Source: Nitrospirales bacterium (GTDB taxonomy: Bacteria; Nitrospirota; Nitrospiria; Nitrospirales; UBA2166). From it: DNA of 17,821 nucleotides. Positions 1-6,939 of this stretch are shown here, in pieces. The position numbers were made by a program, and so were the translations under genes. The stretch spans positions 1 to 17,821 of the forward strand of contig JAJDBL010000170.1 in the NCBI GenBank assembly GCA_029261375.1. The letters are read 5' to 3'. Below the pieces are notes generated by a model, which saw only the letters and a list, made by a program, of their open reading frames with translations, searched no databases and was not told the origin of the DNA. Each line of letters begins with the position of its first letter. Position 1 is the stretch's first letter.

Positions 1-1422
1 ATCGGCTTGGGTAAAGGGCTGAAACAATCTCCCTAGTTGCTCGGGCGTCATCCCTATCCCGTGATCCGCGACAGAGATGATAATCACTGGCACTCCCTGC
101 TCTCGCCCGCGTGAGGCGGTCACCACGATGGTATCCTTCTCACTGAATTTGCATGCATTGCTCAGCAAGTTGAGCAGGATCTGCCGCACTCTGGTCGGGT
201 CTGCGATGATCGAACCCAGACCGTCTTCAGACGATACGTGAATTGTATTGTCCCGCCGCGATGCGAGGGACGTGACGGTTGAGACGGTCTCCCAGATGAC
301 CTCACCGATATCGAACTGTTCGGGAGCAAGTTCCATCTTTCCAGCTTCAATCTTGGAGAGGTCTAAGATCTCGCTGATCAATCGCAGAAGATGCTTGCCT
401 GCTGATCGAATGCGATACAGATCGGCGATGGCCTCCTCTCTCGCTTCACAGCCTAAGTCCTCGGCCAACATTTCGCTGTAGCCGATGATGGCATTAAGCG
501 GTGTTCGCAATTCGTGACTCATGTTGGCAAGAAACGTACTCTTCGTTCGATTCGCGGATTCAGCGGATTCCTTGGCTGAATTCAGTTCAGCCGTTCGAAG
601 CACCACTTGCTCTTCCAGCGTGATCCGATGCTGCGTGAGATTCTGGGCCATCTGATTGAAGGAGAGGGAAAGAATATCCTGCTCTGATCGAACAGGAACA
701 TGAACACTACTATCCCCCTTGCTAAGTCGCTCTGCCGCACCAACAATGACGCGCATATGTTTGATCAGTTTTCGAAATTCTTCAGCGAGCGTTCCGACCT
801 CATCGCGTGAGGTAATCTGGATGCGCTGATTCATGTCCCCCAACATGATGCCTTTGATATTCGTGACAATGTCACCGAGAGGTTGAATCATCTTCGTGGT
901 TCGCATGGCAACGAATCCGAAGGCAGGGAGAAGAACGATGACCCCAACACAAAAGGCAAACACCGTGGCTTGTGTCGCAGCCGCCTTTAGGGGAGCAATC
1001 GTAAACACGAGGACGACACGACCAATATTGCTCCCTTCTTCGTCCCTCAAGACTCCAACTTCATAGGAAACATCACCATCAGAGACCTTTCCAGTGTGCC
1101 CGGAAAGGTCTTTCATAACATGTGCGGGAATTCGAAACTCCGCTGGTTCCTGAATGAGAGAATTCATCTCAGTATCGAACAGGATGGCCCCAACAAATAT
1201 TGGGTAATCAGTCAATTCCCGCATGGTGGTGGCCACGCTATTGATTCGGCCCGTAGACAATCCTAATTCCACGGTATTACGCGTAAACGTGACTAATGTT
1301 TTATGTTGTTGTGAGAAGAAGCGTTGCGTTGACTGCTGCTGCAAGACGAACTGGACCGCGGTGATCGATACCACGATCGTTGTGAGGGCGATCAACATCA
1401 TGATCAAAATCTTGTTTCTCAC
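1..1422 (-). CDS. Membrane-bound sensor histidine kinase (3' part beyond window)
   Basis: The reverse strand is open from a GTG at 1422 to the left edge, giving 474 residues with no stop. An in-frame TGA lies just upstream of the GTG, and GAGG sits about 4 bases before it, so I prefer it to the ATG at 1401, which has no ribosome binding site. Order: TM1 (about residues 4-25), a periplasmic sensor of about 120 residues with a Cache/PAS-like look, TM2 (about 150-172), HAMP (about 173-225), a coiled-coil linker, HisKA with [20 protein letters not shown] (phospho-acceptor His303), and HATPase_c with an N box ([10 protein letters not shown], Asn422) and G1 box (DHGIGM, Asp453). It should autophosphorylate and pass phosphate to an unseen response regulator. 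It follows the binding-protein gene by 128 bases, suggesting that the binding protein feeds its sensor. Any receiver domain would lie outside the window. Confidence 0.93.
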   Translation of the reverse strand, partial: MRNKILIMMLIALTTIVVSITAVQFVLQQQSTQRFFSQQHKTLVTFTRNTVELGLSTGRINSVATTMRELTDYPIFVGAILFDTEMNSLIQEPAEFRIPAHVMKDLSGHTGKVSDGDVSYEVGVLRDEEGSNIGRVVLVFTIAPLKAAATQATVFAFCVGVIVLLPAFGFVAMRTTKMIQPLGDIVTNIKGIMLGDMNQRIQITSRDEVGTLAEEFRKLIKHMRVIVGAAERLSKGDSSVHVPVRSEQDILSLSFNQMAQNLTQHRITLEEQVVLRTAELNSAKESAESANRTKSTFLANMSHELRTPLNAIIGYSEMLAEDLGCEAREEAIADLYRIRSAGKHLLRLISEILDLSKIEAGKMELAPEQFDIGEVIWETVSTVTSLASRRDNTIHVSSEDGLGSIIADPTRVRQILLNLLSNACKFSEKDTIVVTASRGREQGVPVIIISVADHGIGMTPEQLGRLFQPFTQAD

Positions 1423-1508
1423 GCTGCCTCACGTTTTGAAAGAGAGGGGTGACAGCATCCGTGCTCTCAGACCCCAAACACCAACTCTGCCCACGCCCCT
1501 GTCTTTCG

Positions 1509-1522
1509 ATGATCAAGATCAT
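1509..1522. other. 14-bp inverted repeat between binding-protein and kinase genes
   Basis: ATGATC-AA-GATCAT has perfect 6-base arms and a 2-base centre. It lies 29 bases past the stop of the binding-protein gene and 87 bases before the kinase start. It could be a regulator site or an RNA hairpin that tunes kinase expression; no T-run follows on either strand. Confidence 0.3.
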
Positions 1523-1550
1523 TCATACCGATACGACGGTACGGACACCA

Positions 1551-2006
1551 CTATTCGATAGAAACTAGTCGAACTCCAGCTGGGGTTTGCACGGTACCCG
1601 CATCAACCAGCGTCACAGCTCCACGGAGTGCCGCAATCTTTCGCACGGCGTCTTCAGTACTCAAGGTCGCTGCGGGAGCACGGGTCAACTTCTGTTGAAA
1701 CGCGGCTTTAAGATAAAACATGCTCACTGCACTCACATTTTTTACTTTGAAGACATTCTTCACGAGAAATGCCATGGCCTCACTGTCCGCGGGAGGCAAG
1801 AGCAGAATCACCTGGTCTCCGTCATCCCACTGCTTCTTATTGACTTGAAACAGGCGTCGAAGATCTCGACGCGTCATCGTGGATACTGCGTTGTCCTTAT
1901 GCACCAGCACCTGAACATTCCCAGCGTAAACGGAATTCGCCATACCGATGGGACTCAGTCCGGTCAGAATAATGACCAGGCAAAGCATGAACACGATGTT
2001 CTTCAT
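1551..2006 (-). CDS. Short PstS-like periplasmic substrate-binding domain protein
   Basis: 151 residues. The start is ATG 2006, preceded by AAGGAG at 6 bases spacing; an in-frame ATG at 2027 has no such site. Residues 1-28 look like a Sec signal peptide, with likely cleavage after VYA (Ala28). The mature part has features of the short PBP-like domain annotated as phosphate ABC transporter substrate-binding: an N-terminal VLVHKDNAVSTMTRRDLRRLF segment shortened here to its key pattern (N-x-V-S-x-M/L-T-x-x-x-L-R-x-L-F), a central MFYLKAAF helix and a C-terminal GAVTLVDAGTV strand. It is about half the length of a full PstS, as is usual for this subfamily. No permease or ATPase gene lies nearby, so a role in ligand sensing with the downstream kinase is inferred. 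The ligand (phosphate or another oxyanion) cannot be told from sequence. Confidence 0.8.
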   Translation of the reverse strand: MKNIVFMLCLVIILTGLSPIGMANSVYAGNVQVLVHKDNAVSTMTRRDLRRLFQVNKKQWDDGDQVILLLPPADSEAMAFLVKNVFKVKNVSAVSMFYLKAAFQQKLTRAPAATLSTEDAVRKIAALRGAVTLVDAGTVQTPAGVRLVSIE

Positions 2007-2056
2007 GACTGTCTCCTTGGTGATCATCGTCTCTGATCGTTGAACGTCATCAATAA

Positions 2057-3237
2057 TTAGAATGCGAACGAAATCTGAACGCCGAGTTCGTTGCCATTGG
2101 TCGAAGTCGCGTCCACATACCGATATTCAAACTTGATGTTCGACCATGTCGTGAAACTGTAGTTGAGTCCTACGGTGTGTTGGAGTAGATCTTCAATCGT
2201 TCCCGCATCAGCTTCTTCAGATGCAACAAAGAAAGGGTCTCCCTCTTCAATGCTGAGGTAGTCCAGACGGTAGTAGGGTTTGAGGCGTTCAAATGCATAG
2301 GCAAGCTGAACATAGCCGCCGACATGATCGGAGTCGCCATGATCGATGAACTGTTGTTCCCAAATAAATTCGAACGGATGGGTGACGTAGTAGAGATGCG
2401 CGCCATAAATCGTTTCGTCAATACTCGGGCGAGCCCCTGGATCGTCCGGAATCGAATCCCGCAGGACGTTACCTCCAATGTTCCACCCTTCCAGGGCATA
2501 GGGTGCAAACGTCACCATCCCTCCAACTTGTTTCGAGTTATTCAGATCCTCGATCAGCTGTACCTCATCGGTGATTGCTCCCCGTCCGTTGGCCACATTG
2601 GCAATATAGGAAATCATTCCGATGGGAAGATCGATATTTCCCGTGGCTTGAATGCCTACAAAGTGAATCGGAAGAATGCCCCCATCATCTTCGAACGAAA
2701 ATAGCGTGGGTCGCTCAATCGTAGTCTGTAAAAAGGTGCCATGGTGAAATCGCTGGTTCCAGTATCCGAGCGCGGTGTGTCCCCGCCCTCCCCAGAGATT
2801 CAACCATCGGCGTGTTCATACTTTAATAACACCCGCTCGATATCGAGGATATTCTCGCCACCCTCTCCAAATTCAAAGACTGTTTCATTCAGGAAGCTGA
2901 GTTTTCGAGATATTTGCGAGGTGATGAAAAGATCGACGCCACCGTTGGCAAAGTTATTTGTCGTCTCGTCTGTTGATGTATCAAATTGATAGTCTAGGTT
3001 TCCGAACCCGCGGATCTGTAGTTTTGGTGGCGTGGTCTCATCTGGGATCTGTGGAGTGAACACACGATCAATCTGCTCTCTGAGCGCCTGTACCTCCCCT
3101 TCTAATGCCTGAATTCGTTCTATGTCCTCACCCTGGCTAGGACGCGCAAATCCAACGACGCCCCCAACAACAAAGATGAGGATCGCCCAGATCAGATTCC
3201 GATTTCGAACATCACAACTGTTTGTGAATTCTCGCAT
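2057..3237 (-). pseudogene. OprO/OprP-like outer-membrane porin, broken by a one-base frameshift
   Basis: Two overlapping reading frames make one porin. The first (3237 down to 2800) starts at an ATG with GAGGGGGA just upstream. It encodes a signal-anchor/signal peptide (about residues 13-33), a short coiled coil (IERIQALEGEVQALREQI) typical of trimeric porins, and the first barrel strands (GFGNLDYQF). It ends at TGA 2802-2800 after KYEHADG. The second frame continues from 2803 with LNLWGGRGHTALGYWNQRFH and runs to a C-terminal SFAF ending in Phe, the usual outer-membrane barrel signal. Reading GATGGTTG as GATTGGTTG gives ADWLN followed by the conserved GRxHTALGYWN segment, so a single T appears to be missing near 2806. 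Restored length is about 393 residues. Sequencing error or real inactivation cannot be separated here. The excisionase-like gene upstream overlaps by one base and the binding-protein gene is 50 bases downstream. Confidence 0.82.
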
Positions 3238-3464
3238 CACTTCCCCCTCGTTTTTGCTCCTGAGCCATTTTCCGCCTTGCACATCGAGCTACTCTCAGGC
3301 ACTTGCTCGTCCACCCACGCCAACACTCTTGAGGTCTGAAAGCGCCACTGACCACCAATCTTGGAAGCAGGCAACCCTTCTTGAGCGACCAGTCGATAGA
3401 CTGTTTCCGTATTCAAGTTCAAAATCTTTGCTACTTCGGCAGCAGTGATGAGTGAATCGGTCAT
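3237..3464 (-). CDS. Excisionase-family helix-turn-helix DNA-binding protein
   Basis: 75 residues. I chose ATG 3464, with AAAGG about 8 bases upstream, over the longer frame reaching 3518. Residues 5-52 match the MerR/excisionase-type winged helix: ITAAEVAKILNLNTETVYRL for the helix-turn-helix, then LPASKIGGQWRF for the wing, then a helix starting RVLAWVDEQ. The tail (about 20 residues) is polar and shows no domain. Such small proteins are often annotated as excisionases, but in non-mobile contexts they serve as transcription regulators. No integrase or attachment site is visible here, so I infer a local regulator of the porin, binding-protein and kinase genes. Its TGA overlaps the porin ATG (TGATG), pointing to translational coupling. 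It is the first gene of the block, with a 458-base non-coding region upstream. Confidence 0.82.
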   Translation of the reverse strand: MTDSLITAAEVAKILNLNTETVYRLVAQEGLPASKIGGQWRFQTSRVLAWVDEQVPESSSMCKAENGSGAKTRGK

Positions 3465-3922
3465 TCTAGGACCTTTCCTTGAAAGCACGGTTGTTTTGGA
3501 AGCTTCCCTGCCATACACGGTTTTTATCGGTTGTCCTGGGAAGAACTTGAGGCGTCATCGCGGATAGAATGTTGCTTAACGCTCTATTTCGAGGTGCAAT
3601 GACATGAAATCGCGCGCTACGACACATGTAAACGACGGGGTGGAGAGAAATGATTGGCGAGGTGGTTTTAGTGATTACCGACGATGTGACTGGACAACGT
3701 TACGGAACGCGTAGGAGTGGAGCGCACCGTCACAATTCACACATAATACTGCGTTCTAGGGCCATATCGAGGCGTCGTGAGGACTGGGATACACGTTGAT
3801 CAGAGTCGTATGGACCACCCATTGGTTGTGCAGCCAATACATTGACTCAAAATGGCTAGTTAGCCCCCCGTCTATATCAGCGATAACAACTGCTGTGACT
3901 AACACACCATACGGAGGTGAAG
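3465..3922. other. Non-coding region between divergent HTH and STAS genes
   Basis: This 458-base stretch separates the minus-strand HTH/porin block from the plus-strand STAS gene and should hold promoters for both. I find no convincing gene: the only small plus frame (3604-3714, 36 codons) has a poor ribosome site and no recognisable sequence. A short inverted repeat GGCTA-GT-TAGCC sits at 3854-3865, and GGAGG at 3913-3917 serves the STAS gene. TTGACT at 3842 and TATATC at 3873 are both promoter-like but 25 bases apart, too far for a standard sigma-70 site. No clear -24/-12 element was seen. Confidence 0.5.
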
Positions 3923-4368
3923 ATGCATATTGTGGATAGCAATCGCGGAGAGAACATCACACTCTGGATTGTCAGGGTCGCTTTCGGGTCGCGGAAAGAA
4001 ATTACGGAAGCGATCGACAGAGCTACCTATTCTGCAACCTGCCAACACTTCGTATTCAATCTAGAAAAGGTCACCTTTATGGATAGTATGTCACTAGGGT
4101 TACTCGTCGCGACCTACCAGAAGTTCAGGAAGACGAATAGGAAAGTGAGTCTGCTGTCACCAAACGGTATGGTGAAAAAACGCTTGAGGCGGGGAATATC
4201 CAAGCGATCGTTGGTATCTATGACGGTGAGATGAACACGATCGCCGGCGAGATTGAACAGAATGCCCTAGGATCTTTCGTACACGCGTACGAACACGGCT
4301 GTCATCGTCTTTTGCGGCCCCCTGTGACTCACATGGCAAGTCAAAGCGTAGAACGCCGACACGTCTGA
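3923..4368 (+). pseudogene. STAS-domain (anti-sigma factor antagonist-like) protein with a frameshift at an A6 run
   Basis: ATG 3923 follows GGAGG by 5 bases. The first 86 codons encode a STAS domain with the FMDSMSLGLL motif (Asp54-Ser55, the position phosphorylated in SpoIIAA-like antagonists) and the strand VSLLSPNG. After GTG AAA AAA (4172-4180) this frame changes to a basic, unrelated tail and stops at 4232-4234. The -1 frame instead continues as TLEAGNIQAIVGIYDGEMNT, which fits the expected C-terminal STAS helix, and stays open to TGA 4366-4368. Thus one A is missing from an A7 run, or the ribosome slips back one base on AAA AAA. Intact length would be about 148 residues, with an extension beyond the STAS core. 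The role, protein-protein signalling that controls an anti-sigma or switch kinase, is family inference; no partner is adjacent. It is convergent with yjbQ. Confidence 0.72.
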
Positions 4369-4471
4369 CAGATCACGTTACCGCACCTTGCGTGATGCTC
4401 ACCAAGGAAAAAGCACTTCCGGCTTTCTGTGTCGACCAATACACGACGTGGCCTGATTCAAACTCTGCAGC

Positions 4472-4891
4472 CTACTCCCCCATCACCTGGACGAAGACTT
4501 CGCGATTGCGTGGTCGATTGTCGAAGTCTACCAGTACAATCTGTTGCCACGTTCCCAGCATTAACCGCCCTTCTGCAAACGGAATCGTCACCGAGGGGCC
4601 GAGCATCGCGGCTCTGACATGACTGAACCCATTCATGTCTCCCCAGCGTTCGTTGTGTGCATAGTCGCTATCCCTGGGCGCGATTCGTTCAAACGCTGCG
4701 GACAGGTCCTCGACGGCGCCTGGCTCGAATTCTATCGTCGTGATCCCTGCAGTTGAACCGGGAACAAACACCGTGGCGATTCCGTTGTAGAGTCCGCTCT
4801 CCTCCACGGCATTGGCCACTGCATGCGTCAAATTCTTGGTATCTCGCTCTCCTTTAGTCGAAAATGCTACAGATGTGGTAAAAACGGGCAT
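4472..4891 (-). CDS. yjbQ: YjbQ / UPF0047 family protein
   Basis: 139 residues. The start is ATG 4891, with TAAGGAG 6 bases upstream; the same frame runs further back to 5116, but that part lacks conserved sequence. Hallmarks are the STAGITTIEFEPG segment (the family's substrate-pocket strand), an AHNERWGDMNGFSHVRAAML stretch with the conserved His, and the ending GPSVTIPFAEGRLMLGTWQQ followed by IVLVDFDNRPRNREVFVQVMGE. This is the full usual length. The family forms small trimeric enzymes; E. coli YjbQ has weak thiamine-phosphate synthase activity, but the physiological role remains uncertain. It is divergent from glgA with a 184-base gap and convergent with the STAS gene. No thiamine gene is in view, so the context does not settle function. 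Confidence 0.92.
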   Translation of the reverse strand: MPVFTTSVAFSTKGERDTKNLTHAVANAVEESGLYNGIATVFVPGSTAGITTIEFEPGAVEDLSAAFERIAPRDSDYAHNERWGDMNGFSHVRAAMLGPSVTIPFAEGRLMLGTWQQIVLVDFDNRPRNREVFVQVMGE

Positions 4892-4991
4892 CAGACGCTC
4901 CTTACAGAAGAAACCAGAAATTAAAAACATTATCATTCCCGCAACACGCAGCGGAAATCGTGGAGTGGAGTTTTGGTTCCCGCTCACCCGC

Positions 4992-5014
4992 CCCTCTCCC
5001 ACCAGGGAAGAGGG
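4992..5014. repeat. Hairpin in the yjbQ-glgA gap, REP-like
   Basis: CCCTCTCCC (4992-5000) pairs with GGGAAGAGGG (5005-5014) across an ACCA loop, giving nine pairs with one bulged A. The C/T-rich arm around a CCA/TGG loop resembles short dispersed intergenic repeats in many genomes. Copy number cannot be judged from this window. It lies about 100 bases upstream of the yjbQ start. Confidence 0.5.
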
Positions 5015-5028
5015 TGCTATTAAGAAAA

Positions 5029-5048
5029 CTCCATAGCACGCTACGGAG
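5029..5048. promoter_or_regulatory. Near-perfect palindrome just upstream of glgA
   Basis: Arms CTCCATAGC and GCTACGGAG are reverse complements except for one base, with a 2-base centre. The site ends 27 bases before the chosen glgA start, so it could be an operator overlapping the promoter or leader, or a hairpin in the glgA mRNA. Function is inferred from symmetry and position only. Confidence 0.4.
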
Positions 5049-5075
5049 CAAATCAAGTTGACGAGAGGTAGCAAA

Positions 5076-6713
5076 GTGCATACTCGATCGCAAACACGCA
5101 AACCCCATGTGCTCATGGTCGCGGCAGAGTGCCGCGATATCGCGACTGCTGGCGGTCTAGGCGACGTGGTGCGTGAGTTGTCGAAGGCGATCCGTCAACG
5201 GGGTGTCCGCGTGAGTATCGCCATTCCCTACTACGGCATTGTTACGAAACGCGCCGTTTCCATCGGACAGTTCACGGTTCGGTTCGGCGGGAAAGCTTGG
5301 AAGGCCGAGTGGTTTCGCGGCACATTGGATGGGGTGACGATCTATTTACTTCGGAAACCCGAGTTCTTCGATGGCGAATTTAAAACAGTCTATATCCACA
5401 GCCAACACCATCCATTCGAGGATGATGGAAGACGATTCGCATTTTTCTCCTCAGCGGTCTTGGGCTTACTTCAGGACTACATGCCGCTTGACTCCATCAA
5501 TACGTTGCATTGCCATGATTGGCATACCGGCGTGCTGTTTACCTTGCTCAAATACGATCCGCGCTACCGCGAGCTTGCGGGGCGCCTCCACACGCTGTTT
5601 ACTGTCCACAATCTCGAATACCAGGGAATTCGCCCATTTACCTCACGAATCCAGCGCCCATGGTTTAGCTTTTCGGATTGGTTTCCGGATCTGTATCAGA
5701 CGCTACGTTCCACAAACGTGATCCACGATCTTCGGCATCCGGACCCTCCCACACACTGGTTTAATCCGATGCGAGCCGCCATCCACCTTGCCGATCAGGT
5801 GAATACGGTCAGCCCCACGTACGCTGGGGAACTCACGCGCGCTGACAACCCTAAACTGAACTTTCTCGGAGGCAGAGGCCTCGAAGACATGATCAACGCT
5901 CGCAAACAGGAGCAGCGTTTTCATGGGATCCTGAACGGACTGGATTACACGATTCATACACCAGCACGACTCACCCCCCCTTTTGACGCCACGCTGCCAC
6001 GATGGTCAGCACAACGGATGCAACACAAACATGCGGTGGTTGCTCAGCTCCCACGTATGATCACCGAACTCGCTCACACCAACACCATTCCGGCCTGGAA
6101 CGCGAACACTCTCCTCACGAAGCTGTCTTCCGTGGAGCACTCGGCATGGAAGACACGTCCGCTGTTGGTCATGGTGACGCGCGCGGCAGATCAAAAGGTG
6201 AAGATGCTTTTGGAGATGCATAACCGAAAATCAACTCTGGCCCACATTCTCGCGAGAGAGGTTTCGTTGGTCATTCTCGCGACAGGAGAACGGGAGGCTG
6301 AGCTTCACCACATCGTCAACGGTCATTCTAACGGACTCTTTATCTGCGCCTTTGAACGCACACTTGCCCAACGCCTGTATGCGGGAGGTGATCTTTTCCT
6401 GATGCCATCTGATTTTGAACCTTGCGGGATCAGCCAACTGATCAGCATGCGTTATGGATGCCTTCCATTGGTTCATGGAATCGGCGGACTCCGAGATACG
6501 GTCCAGGATAGAAAAACCGGCTTCGTCTTCCACGGAAAGACACGGGCGCAAACACGACAGGCTCTCCTCGATACATTGGATGCTGCGCTCCGCTGCCACC
6601 GTCACGAACGTCGCCAGTGGAGACAGATGCAACGGCAGGCAATGCAAACACGCTTTGACTGGAGCCAGTCGGTCACACAGTATCTCTCCCTCTATGACGG
6701 ACAATCGTCGTAA
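5076..6713 (+). CDS. glgA: Glycogen/starch synthase (GT5 family)
   Basis: 545 residues from GTG 5076, which has GAGAGG about 7 bases upstream; a TTG at 5058 in the same frame overlaps that site. The enzyme transfers glucose from ADP- or UDP-glucose to a growing alpha-1,4-glucan in the cytoplasm. Visible GT5 features are the N-terminal AGGLGDVVRELSKA loop, HCHDWHTGVLF (catalytic-domain His), TVHNLEYQG, NTVSPTYAGE, GILNGLDY, a TRAADQK segment carrying the conserved Arg and Lys, and DLFLMPSDFEPCGISQLISM with the catalytic Glu, followed by GGLRDTV. The first loop reads ATAGGL where most GlgA have a Lys two residues before GGL (Lys15 in E. coli); here it is Thr24. It is somewhat longer than the usual 480-500 residues. 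No glgB, glgC or glgP is adjacent. A divergent GT5 paralogue is possible, but the overall assignment is firm. Confidence 0.93.
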   Translation: MHTRSQTRKPHVLMVAAECRDIATAGGLGDVVRELSKAIRQRGVRVSIAIPYYGIVTKRAVSIGQFTVRFGGKAWKAEWFRGTLDGVTIYLLRKPEFFDGEFKTVYIHSQHHPFEDDGRRFAFFSSAVLGLLQDYMPLDSINTLHCHDWHTGVLFTLLKYDPRYRELAGRLHTLFTVHNLEYQGIRPFTSRIQRPWFSFSDWFPDLYQTLRSTNVIHDLRHPDPPTHWFNPMRAAIHLADQVNTVSPTYAGELTRADNPKLNFLGGRGLEDMINARKQEQRFHGILNGLDYTIHTPARLTPPFDATLPRWSAQRMQHKHAVVAQLPRMITELAHTNTIPAWNANTLLTKLSSVEHSAWKTRPLLVMVTRAADQKVKMLLEMHNRKSTLAHILAREVSLVILATGEREAELHHIVNGHSNGLFICAFERTLAQRLYAGGDLFLMPSDFEPCGISQLISMRYGCLPLVHGIGGLRDTVQDRKTGFVFHGKTRAQTRQALLDTLDAALRCHRHERRQWRQMQRQAMQTRFDWSQSVTQYLSLYDGQSS

Positions 6714-6939
6714 GTTCGCACCACACAACGACTTATCGACAAAATGCGGCCACTTAGCAATAATACGAGCGTTCCGGAGCCTCGACCACCTTCGCTCATC
6801 ACTATCTGAAAAACGGGAACACCTAATTTGCCATGCTCTTGATATTGACGATCAGAACACGCGAGAGCGACGGGTCCTGTCACGCACATGACTTATGGCT
6901 TACATTCGCCACTGCGTAGCACATAAGGAAAATACCCCT

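Noticed and set aside
2800..2803. Programmed frameshift or separate gene start (TTG 2803) for the second half of the porin
   Set aside because: No slippery run at the junction, no ribosome site fitting the TTG, and the two halves join into one family-like sequence if one base is restored.
3237..3464. Excisionase of an integrated element
   Set aside because: No integrase, repeats or attachment-site pair in view; the small HTH family is also used for ordinary regulators.
3604..3714. Small plus-strand frame of 36 codons in the 3465-3922 gap
   Set aside because: Ribosome site poorly spaced, composition not protein-like, no recognisable motif.
4410..4426. AAAGC/GCTTT hairpin as a bidirectional terminator between the STAS and yjbQ genes
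   Set aside because: Only five weak pairs with no useful T-run.
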